Shown here in pieces: positions 1 to 10,632 of a DNA stretch of 64,000 bases. Source of the DNA: an uncultured Saprospiraceae bacterium (lineage in GTDB: Bacteria; Bacteroidota; Bacteroidia; Chitinophagales; Saprospiraceae); NCBI GenBank assembly GCA_938016265.1, contig CALLWB010000042.1, positions 62,001 through 126,000 on the forward strand. Direction: 5' to 3'. The notes beneath the pieces are model-generated. The model was not told the DNA's origin, did not search any database, and saw only the letters and a list, made by a program, of their open reading frames with translations. A program made the translations under genes and the position numbers. Numbering within the stretch: position 1 is the first letter of the stretch; each line of letters begins with the position of its first letter.

Positions 1-251
1 AGATGACGGTTGAACTGTTTCCCAATCCAGTAAGTACTACGCTTACGGTAGTTGAAGATTTTGACCAGAAAATTCTGCTTGAAATTTATGATGCAAATGG
101 TCAAAAAGTCTATAGCAAACCACATAGTGCGGCTTCTACGCAACTGATCATTGATGTTTCTGGTTTTGGTGCCGGAGTGTATTTTCTCAGCGGGTATGCT
201 CAAAACGGGGAACGGCTTGGAACCAGGCGTTTTGTGGTAATGGGAAGGTAG
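1..251 (+). CDS. Secreted protein, C-terminal T9SS sorting domain (5' truncated by window)
   Basis: The reading frame is open from the left edge and ends with TAG at 249-251; only the last ~82 codons are present. The segment has the form of a type IX secretion type A sorting domain: an FPNPVS opening, a KILLEIYDANGQKVYS strand pair, and a final GVYFLSG segment followed by a basic C-terminus. Such domains send cargo through the outer membrane for attachment or release. The passenger domain lies outside the window, so its function cannot be told. The ATG at position 3 is probably internal. Confidence 0.75.
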   Translation, partial: MTVELFPNPVSTTLTVVEDFDQKILLEIYDANGQKVYSKPHSAASTQLIIDVSGFGAGVYFLSGYAQNGERLGTRRFVVMGR

Positions 252-297
252 ACGACATCATGTATCGATGGCGCTCCAATCCGCACGCTCCTACTAT

Positions 298-834
298 TTA
301 CTGAATACGAAAATCCCCATAACCTTCGAAGAAATTTGTGTTGCCTTCAGCAGAAATCTGGTAATAGACTCTATAGTAGGATCCTGCAGAATATCTTGAA
401 TCTGGCAAGTTGATCTGCCACGGAATTTGGGCCACTCTTGACAATGCAATTTCATCAATAACATTTTCGTTGCTATCGATAATTGTCATTTTCACCTTGA
501 CGGATTTATTGGTGTCGGTGGTCACCATTGTAAAATTGAGGGTTTGATTGATAGAGGCAGGAATTGGATATGCTTGTACCGAGGTAATATCCATTGTTTG
601 AGTGCCTGTCAGACTAACATTGTCTTGAAAATCGAAGTAGCCCTCTTCTTTAGTGGACAATGCAATAAACCCCCAATCCATATCATTAGTGCAATCACCT
701 TCCGAACCAATAGCCAGGCCATTCACATCGAAATATTTAACGCATTCAGAAATTGGGTCTGCTTTCTTGCAGCTAGTGAGAAATAATACACTACAGGTAA
801 GTAATGTCGCTACAGCAAATGATATTTTTTTCAT
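298..834 (-). CDS. Predicted lipoprotein of unknown function
   Basis: A 178-residue protein with a signal peptide of type II: a lysine-rich N-terminus, a hydrophobic core and a lipobox ending LTSC around residue 22, so it should be lipidated. The mature part is beta-rich, with an N-terminal EGDCTNDMDWGF stretch and a C-terminal Ig-like look. I recognise no named family. It stands alone and is divergent from the next gene, across a 630-base AT-rich spacer. Confidence 0.7.
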   Translation of the reverse strand: MKKISFAVATLLTCSVLFLTSCKKADPISECVKYFDVNGLAIGSEGDCTNDMDWGFIALSTKEEGYFDFQDNVSLTGTQTMDITSVQAYPIPASINQTLNFTMVTTDTNKSVKVKMTIIDSNENVIDEIALSRVAQIPWQINLPDSRYSAGSYYRVYYQISAEGNTNFFEGYGDFRIQ

Positions 835-1463
835 AGAAACCAGCTTTTAGTGTGTTTAGGTAAAACTCAAATTTATTACTTTATGATTGGTATAACGGAT
901 TTAGGCGAGAGAAATTGTCTTGCGATGATGGTCAAATTTTCAAGGATTATCCTTTTATCTTTTAGCCAGTCTATACATAAAGTATCCTAAAGGATATTTC
1001 CTACTCAACATTTGTATTTTAAGCTCTAGAGATTTTCAAATAAAATGCTTAAAAACAATTTCAAGCAAATTTTACCCTTTCTTTTTTACTTTAAAGTTGG
1101 CAACTTTCTGCTCCATCTTACGTTTAAAAACATATTTTTTGCTATATTAAATTTTAATTTTAAATCTTGTTTTTCTAAAAATAAATCAAAAAAACAAGCA
1201 ATAACACTATAACAAAAGCAATTTGACAGATTTACAAATTTATTTATTTGAATTTAAACCAATTGAAATCATTACTAAATCCTATAGAAAACACACCATT
1301 TATAATGGAAATTAATTGAATTATTATTACTCTTATGATTGGAAACAAATCTGTTATACATATCATATAGATACAAATAACACATGATCTTTATAAGGTC
1401 AAGAATTTTGAAGCTACCAAAAACGAATACCAGTCTTCAAAACAGCAGGAAAACCAAATTGTT
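835..1463. other. Intergenic region, AT-rich
   Basis: No gene or RNA was recognised. The stretch is very AT-rich and lies between the start codons of two divergent genes, so it should contain both promoters; no box could be assigned with confidence. Confidence 0.5.
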
Positions 1464-2993
1464 ATGATGAAATCGACCTCATATGTTTTTGATCTGATCA
1501 AAATCATGTCGAAAGGAGAAAAGCGTTATTTCAGGCTTCAAAACTCTAAGTATAGTTTTAAGGAGAAACCTAACTTCATTAAATTGTTCGAATACCTCGA
1601 CTCCCAAAAGTCATTTGATGAAGCGAATCTCAAAAATAACTTTTCTAATCAAAGTTGGATCAAAAACCTTGCTTTCGAGAAATATCGACTGTACCACCTA
1701 TTGCTTAGTTCGCTTGTCATGTATGAAGACAACAATACACCAGAAGCAACTACAGAAAACCTGTTGGTCAGAAAGGTAGAAATATTGTTTAACAAAAAAC
1801 TGTTCGAGCAATGCAGCAAATTGTTAAAAAAAACGAAAGCTATCGCAATAGAAAAAGAGTACTTCCTCTCTAGTTTACGCCTTTCTGAAGTAGAGGCTAA
1901 ACTAGCAAAACATGTTTTTTCTACAGAAACCATCTTCGTACAACTCCCTCAAATACTGGAGGAAAGACAGTCCATTATTGAAAAATACTTAACACTCAAT
2001 AAAGCCAATTTCTTGTTGAATTTGGTGCTGGAATCTTATGGCAAACGGATAGACAACTATACCGATGAGCAAAAACAAGAACTCGCCAAAAGGATTAATC
2101 CAAAAATCAAAGAACTGGAGGCCAACCTCAATTCTGAATCCGCCAAAACAGTTTACTATCGCGCAAGAACCTTGTATTGCCTTATTCGCGAAGACCATGA
2201 AGTAGGCTACAAATTCCAGCATCAACTGATGGAAATTATTGAGGCCCGATACAAAAACAACGCGGTATTGATTGAGGAGTACATGACCCACCTTTACAAT
2301 GTCTTAGTTTTTCAACTAAAACTCAACAAACAAAAAGAACTAAAAGAAACAAGAGCCCGCATCCAAAAGCTAGAACCTAAAATTTCCTTGCAAAGTACAA
2401 AGGATCGTTTCTTCCTGTACTGTCTTACAGTAGACTGGGAGGTGCTTTGGCGAAACAAAAAAACGGATTTGATGTACAAATCATTAGATGAAACTGTTGA
2501 AAAACTACCAACACCTATTGGCAAACATGATTCGTTTATTGAGTTAAATTGTCATTACAATGTTGCTTATCTGTATTTTATTTATGGAGATTATGATAAG
2601 GCGGAATCTCATTCTCATAAAATCTTGGAACAATTTGACAAGGGACTACATATGCAATTTCATGCCTCTTTCCGATTGCTTAATATATTATGCCATTATG
2701 AATTAGGAAATTATAAACTACTTGCTCCTTTAGCAAAATCCGCTTTCCGATTCCTAAAAAGCCAAAACCAGTTGACCGATTACAACAAGGAGATCCTCAA
2801 TTTCATGAAAACCAAGTTTTTCACATCTGCTGACAATGACAAATTTATCAATAGAGCTATCGCTGTAAAACAACGTCTTTTAGATATCTCTGGACCTGAA
2901 AATCCTCGATTTACCCAACTGTTTGATTTACCAGGCTGGCTGGAAAGTAAAATCGATAAACGCTCTTTTCTTGAGATTATTAAGGAGCATTGA
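1464..2993 (+). CDS. Large all-helical TPR-like protein, Bacteroidota family
   Basis: A 509-residue soluble protein with no signal peptide. It opens with a SKGEKRYFRL motif near residue 16, which recurs in a group of uncharacterised Bacteroidota proteins. The rest is predicted helical, and the middle and C-terminal parts resemble tetratricopeptide repeats (for example NVAYLYFIYGDYDKAESH around residue 370). A scaffold role is plausible but unproven. The start at the first of two adjacent ATGs (1464, 1467) is a choice of convenience. A protein of similar size and general style, with a different N-terminal motif, lies at 35364-36827. Confidence 0.7.
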   Translation: MMKSTSYVFDLIKIMSKGEKRYFRLQNSKYSFKEKPNFIKLFEYLDSQKSFDEANLKNNFSNQSWIKNLAFEKYRLYHLLLSSLVMYEDNNTPEATTENLLVRKVEILFNKKLFEQCSKLLKKTKAIAIEKEYFLSSLRLSEVEAKLAKHVFSTETIFVQLPQILEERQSIIEKYLTLNKANFLLNLVLESYGKRIDNYTDEQKQELAKRINPKIKELEANLNSESAKTVYYRARTLYCLIREDHEVGYKFQHQLMEIIEARYKNNAVLIEEYMTHLYNVLVFQLKLNKQKELKETRARIQKLEPKISLQSTKDRFFLYCLTVDWEVLWRNKKTDLMYKSLDETVEKLPTPIGKHDSFIELNCHYNVAYLYFIYGDYDKAESHSHKILEQFDKGLHMQFHASFRLLNILCHYELGNYKLLAPLAKSAFRFLKSQNQLTDYNKEILNFMKTKFFTSADNDKFINRAIAVKQRLLDISGPENPRFTQLFDLPGWLESKIDKRSFLEIIKEH

Positions 2994-3162
2994 TTTTTTG
3001 GAAGAAGGTAGCTGGTATCAGGTAGAAAGTATAAGGAGCGTTTTGCTTACGCAAAACGAACCCCTATCCCCATTTCCTACATCCACAATTTGTCATTGAG
3101 CCATTTGTTTATTAAATTGCTTGGTCTGTTTATTAGCAGCAGCAAACATAGAATATTCACTT

Positions 3163-4575
3163 ATGATAAAATTTATATTAAACAATACCCCAATTGCAAC
3201 GGAGATGGCTTCGGGTACGATATTACTTGATTTTATTCGATACCATAAGTCTTTGGTCGGTACAAAAATTGGTTGCCGAGAAGGGGATTGTGGCGCTTGT
3301 ACGATACTTGTCGGAGATGTCAGAGATGGAGAGCTTCATTACGAGTCAATGACCTCGTGTGTTACGCCTCTAGGAAATGCGGAGGGAAAGCATATTGTCA
3401 CCATCGAAGGAATCAACCAGAAAGAACTTACCCCTGTACAAGATGCAATCGTTGAAGAAGGAGGGACGCAATGCGGATTTTGTACTGTCGGATTTGTGGT
3501 TTCTTTGCAAGGATTTGCCCTAGGCAACAAACCCTACACTTATGAAAATGCAGTGGCGGCAATGGATGGCAATATCTGTCGGTGTACTGGCTATAAATCT
3601 CTGGAACGGGCCGCCCAACGAATTGTCAATCATTTGGCCACCAGCAATGGACAAAATAAAATTGAGTGGCTAGTCGCTCAAGGATACATACCCCCTTATT
3701 TTTCCAACATCAAACAACAATTGACCGATCTCGAAAACGAATTGCACCAACAACAACCACCACAAAATGGAACCTTAGTTCCCGTAGGAGGTGGAACAGA
3801 CCTCTATGTGCAACGCCCCGAAGAAATGCGGAAAACAGCCATCAGCCATTTCTTCTACCAAAAAGCCCTGAACGGCATTACCCGTAAGGGAAATAATATC
3901 CATATTGGAGCAGCAACCACTGCCGAAGACATCCGGTCATCGGATATAATGCTCGACGCAATCCCGAGACTTTTTGACTATATGAAGCTGGTCTCTTCTA
4001 CTCCAATCCGAAACATGGGTACGGTAGCCGGAAATTTTGTCAATGCCTCCCCTATCGGTGATTTAACTATATTTTTCCTTGGACTAAATGCTTCAATCGT
4101 CCTCAATACACAAGGAAACAAACGGACAATCCCATTAAAAAACTTCTATAAAGGGTATAAGGTCCTTGACAAACAGCCAGGAGAATATCTGGAAGAAATC
4201 ATTTTTGAAGTTCCTGGAAAATCGACCACCTTCAATTTTGAAAAGGTTTGTAAACGGACTCATCTGGATATTGCTTCCGTCAATTCTGCGCTCCAGCTCA
4301 CAATGGATCAGGATCGGATTGAAGTAGCGCATGCTTCTGCTGGCGGAGTAGGACCAACACCAAAATACCTACAAAATACCTGCGATTTTCTCAAGGGAAA
4401 AACGATCACAGAATCCACTCTTCAAGAAGCCAATATGATCATGCAGGAGGAAATTTCTCCGATCTCCGACGCGCGTGGCACAAACGAGTACAAAAGACTG
4501 CTATTGCGCCAACTCTTTTATGCTCATTTTATCACGCTATTCCCCAATCAAATACAATTAGAACTACTGCAATGA
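3163..4575 (+). CDS. xdhA: Xanthine dehydrogenase small subunit (2Fe-2S and FAD domains)
   Basis: Carries electrons from the molybdenum subunit through two [2Fe-2S] clusters to FAD during oxidation of hypoxanthine/xanthine to urate. From ATG 3163 the ligands are visible: C38, C43, C46 and C66 for the plant-type cluster, and C104, C107, C139 and C141 for the second (QCGFC and ICRCTG). The FAD domain follows, with PVGGGTDLYV and the TPIRNMGTVAGNF motif, then the CO-dehydrogenase flavoprotein C-terminal domain. I chose ATG 3163 rather than the upstream TTG at 3121 because homology starts at MIKFILNN. The stop overlaps the xdhB start (ATGA), implying translational coupling. Confidence 0.93.
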   Translation: MIKFILNNTPIATEMASGTILLDFIRYHKSLVGTKIGCREGDCGACTILVGDVRDGELHYESMTSCVTPLGNAEGKHIVTIEGINQKELTPVQDAIVEEGGTQCGFCTVGFVVSLQGFALGNKPYTYENAVAAMDGNICRCTGYKSLERAAQRIVNHLATSNGQNKIEWLVAQGYIPPYFSNIKQQLTDLENELHQQQPPQNGTLVPVGGGTDLYVQRPEEMRKTAISHFFYQKALNGITRKGNNIHIGAATTAEDIRSSDIMLDAIPRLFDYMKLVSSTPIRNMGTVAGNFVNASPIGDLTIFFLGLNASIVLNTQGNKRTIPLKNFYKGYKVLDKQPGEYLEEIIFEVPGKSTTFNFEKVCKRTHLDIASVNSALQLTMDQDRIEVAHASAGGVGPTPKYLQNTCDFLKGKTITESTLQEANMIMQEEISPISDARGTNEYKRLLLRQLFYAHFITLFPNQIQLELLQ

Positions 4576-6878
4576 AAAATATAGATTCCAATACCCACGT
4601 GCGAGGAGAGTCCATTTATGTCGATGATATTCCAGTGAGACAGGGCACACTTTATGCCTGCGCTTATGATTCTAAGATTGCGCATGGCACGATCACCAAG
4701 CTGGATGTTTCTGCTGCCGAACAGTTTCCTGGTGTAGTACGGGTGCTCACTTACAAGGATATTCCTGGTATTAATGAGATTGGTGGCATAATAAAAGATG
4801 AGCCATTACTAGCAGAAAAAGAAGTCCACTTCCAAGGAATGCCGATCGCTTTGGTTTTGGCAGAAACGGACGAAATTGCCAGAGAAGCCGTGCATCTTGT
4901 AAAGGTAGAAATCGAGGAACACCACCCTATCGTCGACCCACGGGAAGCACATGAAAAAGGACAATTGATCATTCCAACAAGAACGTTTAAGCTAGGGGAA
5001 ACAGAAAATGCATGGAGCAAATGTGATCATGTCTTGGAAGGCACTGCGGAAACTGCAGGTCAAGAACACCTATACATTGAGACGCAAGGCGCTTATGCTT
5101 ATCCGACAGAAAACGGAAGTATTCGGATATCGAGCTCTACACAAGGGCCGACTTCTGTTCAGAAGACAGCGGCTTGGGTGCTAGGAGTTCCGATGCACAA
5201 AATTGAAGTAGACGTGACCCGATTGGGCGGTGGATTTGGCGGCAAGGAAGATCAGGCTACTGCTTGGGGGGTATTCACTGCATTAGGAGCTTATCTCACC
5301 AAAAAACCGGTCAAATATGTATTGGATCGGATGGAAGATATGCGGATGACAGGCAAGCGAAATCCTTATGTTTCTGACTTTAAGATTGGAATTTCTAAAG
5401 ACTATAAGATATTGGCTTATGAAGCCACCTATTTTCAAAATGCCGGCGCAGCAGCGGATCTTTCCCCTGCGATCATGGAGCGGACGTTGTTTCATTCTAC
5501 GAACAGTTATTTTGTTCCTAATGTTACGGCGACGGCTCATAGTTGCCGGACGAATATCCCTCCGAACACTGCCTTTCGTGGATTTGGCGGACCACAGGCT
5601 ATGTTTGTTATTGAAGCGGCTATTGCTAAGGCAGCAGAGGAATTGGGTGTCGCTCCAAGCGTCATTCAAAAGGCAAATTTGCTACAAAAAGAGGATGAAT
5701 TCCCTTACGGGCAATTGGCGGGTGGAAATGAAGCAGTGGATAGTTGGGTGCGCGCCGAAAACCTCTACAACATTGAACAACTAAGAAAAGAAGTCACCGA
5801 CTTTAATAGTAAAAATAAACTCTTTAAAAAGGGATTGGCGTTTATGCCAATTTGTTTTGGTATTTCGTTTACTAAAACGGATATGAATCAGGCGCGGGCA
5901 TTGGTTCATATCTATCAGGATGGAAGTGTTGGAATAAGCACTGCTGCGGTAGAAATGGGGCAAGGGGTAAATACAAAAATGGTGCAGGTAGCTGCTCATT
6001 TTCTTGGTATTTCTCCTTCAAGGATTAAGATTGAATCGACGAATACCACTAGGGTAGCGAATACCTCACCATCAGCAGCGAGTGCGACTGCCGACTTGAA
6101 TGGGAAAGCGGTCTCTATTGCTTGTAATGCGCTGGTAAAACGACTGAAGTCTTCCGCAATTAAAAAGTTAGGGTTGAGTGCCAGTTGCTCTATTGAACTT
6201 AAGGAGGAATTGGTAGTAATAGATGGCAAAAAGTCTGACTTAGGTTGGGAAGAACTTGTAATGTCTGCCTTTCTGGACCGAGTAGCACTTACCGAGAATG
6301 GACATTATTCGACACCTACTATTCATTTTGACAAGGCGAAGGAGAAGGGCCACCCGTTTGCTTATCATGTATTTGGTACAGCCATAACTTGTGTGACGGT
6401 GGACTGTTTGCGTGGCCGTTATGAATTTGACTATGTAAAGGTCGCACATGACTATGGATCAAGTATGAACGAGATTGTAGATCGTGGACAAACGGAAGGG
6501 GGAATAGTGCAAGGAATTGGCTGGATGACCCTGGAAGAACTCATGTACAATAAACAAGGGCGACTGATGTCGAATGCCTTGTCTACTTATAAAATACCAG
6601 ATATCTATTCTGTACCGAAGGAGCTGGAAATTGATTTTCTAAACACCAACAATAGCGACAACATGGCTATCTTCAAATCGAAGGCGGTCGGTGAGCCTCC
6701 TTTGATGTATGGTATTGGCGCTTATTTTGCCATCCGTGATGCGGTCCGCGCTTTTAATCCTAGTGCGAATCCACCGTATTATGCACCATTTACTCCTGAG
6801 AAGGTGTTGATGGCTTTGTATGAGGGGCAAACTGCAACTTCAAGGGTTTTGAAGGATGTTGCGGTTGGTAGGAAGTAA
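4572..6878 (+). CDS. xdhB: Xanthine dehydrogenase large subunit (molybdopterin-binding)
   Basis: A 768-residue catalytic subunit that hydroxylates xanthine to urate at the molybdenum cofactor. It shows the aldehyde oxidase/xanthine dehydrogenase a/b hammerhead domain at the N-terminus, then the cofactor-binding motifs: GQEHLYIETQ, RLGGGFGGKE, TAFRGFGGPQ, AVEMGQGVNTK, and near the C-terminus AVGEPPL, whose glutamate is the family's catalytic base. It overlaps xdhA by four bases. XdhC, which finishes the cofactor, is encoded 4 kb downstream, after a TonB receptor. Confidence 0.93.
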   Translation: MKNIDSNTHVRGESIYVDDIPVRQGTLYACAYDSKIAHGTITKLDVSAAEQFPGVVRVLTYKDIPGINEIGGIIKDEPLLAEKEVHFQGMPIALVLAETDEIAREAVHLVKVEIEEHHPIVDPREAHEKGQLIIPTRTFKLGETENAWSKCDHVLEGTAETAGQEHLYIETQGAYAYPTENGSIRISSSTQGPTSVQKTAAWVLGVPMHKIEVDVTRLGGGFGGKEDQATAWGVFTALGAYLTKKPVKYVLDRMEDMRMTGKRNPYVSDFKIGISKDYKILAYEATYFQNAGAAADLSPAIMERTLFHSTNSYFVPNVTATAHSCRTNIPPNTAFRGFGGPQAMFVIEAAIAKAAEELGVAPSVIQKANLLQKEDEFPYGQLAGGNEAVDSWVRAENLYNIEQLRKEVTDFNSKNKLFKKGLAFMPICFGISFTKTDMNQARALVHIYQDGSVGISTAAVEMGQGVNTKMVQVAAHFLGISPSRIKIESTNTTRVANTSPSAASATADLNGKAVSIACNALVKRLKSSAIKKLGLSASCSIELKEELVVIDGKKSDLGWEELVMSAFLDRVALTENGHYSTPTIHFDKAKEKGHPFAYHVFGTAITCVTVDCLRGRYEFDYVKVAHDYGSSMNEIVDRGQTEGGIVQGIGWMTLEELMYNKQGRLMSNALSTYKIPDIYSVPKELEIDFLNTNNSDNMAIFKSKAVGEPPLMYGIGAYFAIRDAVRAFNPSANPPYYAPFTPEKVLMALYEGQTATSRVLKDVAVGRK

Positions 6879-7560
6879 TTTGCTGTTTTATTTCACCCCT
6901 TCGGCTTTTTTACTCTTTCTAGGATTTTGACTCTTTCTGGCTTAGACCGATACCAGTTTGGGAGTTATTGATATTTTATCCCTTCGGGATTTGATTGGTT
7001 CTTCCTTTTAATATATCCTCTTTTAAATCCAGCAAGTTTTTAACAGCTAAGATCAGGCTTAATTGATAAATTTCTTTCTTGGGATTACCATGTGGAGTAG
7101 TTGCACTATTTGCTATTTTTCAAAACGCTAAGGCTATCGTAATGCAATAACATCAAGCGTTGTGGCAGATTCATCCCCTTGCAATACTAGTAGTCAAATT
7201 ACAATGGGCAACTGAATCCGCACTGGATAGCTACGCGCAGGCAATCGCTCCTGCGTTCGCCCGAACTACTTTCTGCCGCCTACCATTAATCCTAAGTAAT
7301 AATAATTAATATGTTAAAAATAATATACATTTTTTACTATATTGTCCCCACACAATAGAATGATGCCCATTGCCTAATTCAGCCAGATTTCGAATACAGT
7401 TTCCCCAAAAACAGTATTTATCATAGTCAATAATTACAAAATACGACTATACAACAATCGATTATTCCAGTTGTAACTATCTGATTATAAACCAATAGAG
7501 GTGGAAGTTTCTACCCTTACTTCTTACTCTATCTTCAATCATATTAAACCACATTACACT
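6879..7560 (+). other. Intergenic region between xdhB and the TonB receptor
   Basis: No gene was recognised in 682 bases. A short hairpin (CGCAGG / CCTGCG, about 7235-7255) lies mid-way. The last 150 bases are AT-rich and probably hold the receptor promoter. An in-frame GTG at 7501 precedes the receptor but is not preferred as start. Confidence 0.5.
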
Positions 7561-10500
7561 ATGAAAAACTTCAGTTATTTACTGGTTAGCTTACTGCTAT
7601 TGTTTTTTGTTGGAACTCCACCAGCAATTGCAACAAATGCCAATAACTCAAACATCAATTTTGCGGAAGGAAAAGGAACCGTAACCGGCAGAGTCATGGA
7701 TGGAGAAGAGTCCATACCTTTTGCTAATGTTGTCGTAAAAGGCACCACAACAGGAACCACCACTGACTACGATGGCTATTACTCCATCGACCTAGAAGCG
7801 GGAACTTACCTACTGGAAATAAGCTATGTAGGTTATGAAACAAAAACCCAGGAAGTCACTGTTTCTGAAGGAGGAACAACGAATGCCGATTTCAACCTTT
7901 CCGAAGGAATTGCGCTTGATCAAGTCGTCGTGATTGGTACTCGTGCACCCAACAGAACCAATACCGATGCTCCAGTGCCAATTGATGTGATCAACATTGG
8001 CCAACTTTCTGCGGCTGCTCCGCAGACCAGTATCAATCAGATCATGCATCAGACGGCCCCTTCATTTTCTTCCAATACGCAAACCATTTCGGATGGTACC
8101 GACCATATTGATCCTGCTTCCCTGAGAGGACTTGGCCCGGATCAAGTCTTGGTATTGCTTAATGGGAAAAGACGTCATACCACTTCACTTGTCAACATCA
8201 ATGGTACGTTTGGTCGTGGTAATGTGGGAACGGATTTGAATGCCATTCCTGCTTCTGCGATTGAGACGATCGAGGTATTGAGAGATGGAGCCGCCGCACA
8301 ATATGGCTCTGATGCCATTGCCGGCGTGATCAATCTAAGAATGAAAGAAACGGTCAATCAGATGTCCATAAACCTAACTACAGGAGCCAACTTTACCAGT
8401 AAGATTGGCGCCTTTGATGGAACGACAAAAAGCATGGACGGAGAAGTCATGAACCTAGGCGTCAACTATGGCTTACCGCTAGGAGAAAAAGGAGGAGTCA
8501 TCAGCCTATCCGGGGAGATGAACTACCGCGCCCCAACCAATAGGATGCAAGAATATAGTGGGCAAATATTTTCAGGATACAATGCTATCGAACGAGAAGC
8601 AAGAGAAGCTGGAGCTGATGTCAGTGCTTTGTCTATGGCAGATGTCCAAACCTATGCCCAAAATGTGGGTTACTTTTCTGACAGTCTGAAGGCACATATC
8701 CTTGGCGCTCCAACAATGGACTCCTTGCAAACGTTATTAAATTTCAATAGTACCGACGATGAGTTGGCTGCCCGCGGAAAACAACGCAGTGACTACAATA
8801 TGCGCGTTGGTCAGTCCCGTCTGAGAGGTGGAAAACTGTTTGCAAATCTTACATTACCTCTAGGGAATGATATGGAGCTGTACAGCTTTGGAGGAGTAGG
8901 TTATCGAGATGGGCAGTCTGGTTGTTTTTATAGATTGCCCTTCCAAAACAGGACCACCACGTCGATCTATCCAGAAGGAACAGTCCCAAAAATCAACTCC
9001 AATATCAGAGATCAATCGCTAGGAGCAGGAATCCGAGGAAGTGTTGGAGAATGGTCTGCGGACTTCAGTAATGTTTATGGTACGAACACCTTTATTTTTG
9101 ACATCTCTGACACCCATAATGCCACCTTGGGGAGCGCGTCTCCGACCACCTTCAATTCTGGAGGACATGCCTTTACTCAAAATACTGCCAATGTTGACCT
9201 CAGCAGGTATTTTGACAATGTTGGCCCATTGCCTGGTATTAACTTTGCTTTTGGTGGGGAATATCGCTATGAAAACTTCAAAGTCATCCCTGGTACGGAG
9301 TTGTCGCATGGCAATTATGATGTGAATGGGAATCTAATCAACCCTACGACACCTGATGGTATAAAGCCGACTGATTTTTATGGTAGCCCACGGCCTTCCG
9401 GTGCGCAATGTTTTGCCGGTTTTTTACCTGCCAATGAAGTAGATGCCAACCGTTCTTCTGTGGGAGCTTATTTGGATGCGGAGTTTGACCTTACAGAATC
9501 TTTATTGATGACTACTGCACTTCGATTTGAAAACTATTCTGATTTTGGTTCGACCTTGAACTATAAAGTATCTGGTCGCTACAAAATTTTGGATGAACTG
9601 TCCGTTCGAGCAGCAGCAAGTAGCGGATTTAGAGCACCTTCGTTGCATCAAATTCATTTTAGTAGAACCTCCACCATTTTTGAATTGGTCAATGGAGTAT
9701 CTGTTGCACAGGAAGTGGGGGTATTTGCCAATACTTCACGCGTAGCCAAATTATTAGGTATTCCAGAATTGAAAGAGGAGAAATCCCAGAACTACAGTGC
9801 AGGGATAACTGCCCGAATTCCATCTGCCAACATCAAAATCACGATAGATGGCTACTTGGTAAACATTCAGGATCGGATTGTTTTGACAGGAACGTTTTCT
9901 TCAGGTGGGGATCCTGAATTGGCTTCTATTTTCCAACAAGCAGGAGCGACCAGAGCGGCCTTCTTTGCGAATGCCATTGATACAAAATCAAGCGGGCTTG
10001 ATGTCGTCGTTTCTCATTCTATTGCCTTTGGGCCTGGAGAATCTCCTTGGGTATTGCGGAATGATCTGGCTGCTACCTTCTCGAAAACCGTTCAGGATGG
10101 CGCTATTAAAGCTTCTCCAATTTTAGAAGCTGCGGAACAAGTGGACACTTATTTTGATCAAACCAGCCGTTTGTATTTAGAGCAGGCTGTTCCAAGAATT
10201 AAAGGGTCATTAGGGAATACATTAAGCAAAGGAGGTTTAAGCATTTACTTGCGCAACACCTTCTTTGGACGCACTACAGAAGCGACCAACGAAAGCATTT
10301 TTGATGCCGACCTAGAACTACTTACAGGAGCGACCATCGACCCTTACAATAAGGCCAAACTTGTTACTGATTTAAGTCTGGGTTATGAATTCGTGAAAGG
10401 CATGTCGATTACTATTGGAGCCAACAATTTATTTGATGTGTATCCTGATGAGGCAGATCCAGCTTTTCAGTCTAGTGGGCGATTTGTTTATTCGCGACGT

Positions 10501-10563
10501 GCTCCTCAGTTTAGTTTTGGTGGGCGTCATGTATTTGCGAGATTGGCACTTACGCTTAAATAA
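7561..10563 (+). CDS. TonB-dependent outer-membrane receptor with carboxypeptidase-like regulatory domain
   Basis: About 1000 residues. A signal peptide (residues ~1-25) is followed by a CarboxypepD_reg-like domain (GTVTGRVMDGEESIPFANVVVKGT...), a plug domain (SLRGLGPDQVLVLLNGKRRH; EVLRDGAAAQYGSDAIAGVINL) and a 22-strand barrel ending in an aromatic-rich C-terminus. Such receptors import scarce solutes using TonB/ExbBD. There is no SusD partner. Its place between xdhAB and xdhC-allB suggests a purine or purine-breakdown product as substrate; that is inference from position only. ATG 7561 is chosen because it starts the signal peptide. Confidence 0.9.
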   Translation: MKNFSYLLVSLLLLFFVGTPPAIATNANNSNINFAEGKGTVTGRVMDGEESIPFANVVVKGTTTGTTTDYDGYYSIDLEAGTYLLEISYVGYETKTQEVTVSEGGTTNADFNLSEGIALDQVVVIGTRAPNRTNTDAPVPIDVINIGQLSAAAPQTSINQIMHQTAPSFSSNTQTISDGTDHIDPASLRGLGPDQVLVLLNGKRRHTTSLVNINGTFGRGNVGTDLNAIPASAIETIEVLRDGAAAQYGSDAIAGVINLRMKETVNQMSINLTTGANFTSKIGAFDGTTKSMDGEVMNLGVNYGLPLGEKGGVISLSGEMNYRAPTNRMQEYSGQIFSGYNAIEREAREAGADVSALSMADVQTYAQNVGYFSDSLKAHILGAPTMDSLQTLLNFNSTDDELAARGKQRSDYNMRVGQSRLRGGKLFANLTLPLGNDMELYSFGGVGYRDGQSGCFYRLPFQNRTTTSIYPEGTVPKINSNIRDQSLGAGIRGSVGEWSADFSNVYGTNTFIFDISDTHNATLGSASPTTFNSGGHAFTQNTANVDLSRYFDNVGPLPGINFAFGGEYRYENFKVIPGTELSHGNYDVNGNLINPTTPDGIKPTDFYGSPRPSGAQCFAGFLPANEVDANRSSVGAYLDAEFDLTESLLMTTALRFENYSDFGSTLNYKVSGRYKILDELSVRAAASSGFRAPSLHQIHFSRTSTIFELVNGVSVAQEVGVFANTSRVAKLLGIPELKEEKSQNYSAGITARIPSANIKITIDGYLVNIQDRIVLTGTFSSGGDPELASIFQQAGATRAAFFANAIDTKSSGLDVVVSHSIAFGPGESPWVLRNDLAATFSKTVQDGAIKASPILEAAEQVDTYFDQTSRLYLEQAVPRIKGSLGNTLSKGGLSIYLRNTFFGRTTEATNESIFDADLELLTGATIDPYNKAKLVTDLSLGYEFVKGMSITIGANNLFDVYPDEADPAFQSSGRFVYSRRAPQFSFGGRHVFARLALTLK

Positions 10564-10600
10564 CGGTGCTTGATTTTTTATTTTTTTTAGTTGAGAAATT

Positions 10601-10632
10601 AGGGGCTGCTCGTTGGAGTGGCTCCTTTTTTT
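10601..10632 (+). terminator. Rho-independent terminator after the TonB receptor
   Basis: An 11-base-pair stem (AGGGGCTGCTC with GAGTGGCTCCT, allowing G-U pairs) with a GTTG loop is followed by seven T residues, 38 bases after the receptor stop codon. Confidence 0.8.
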
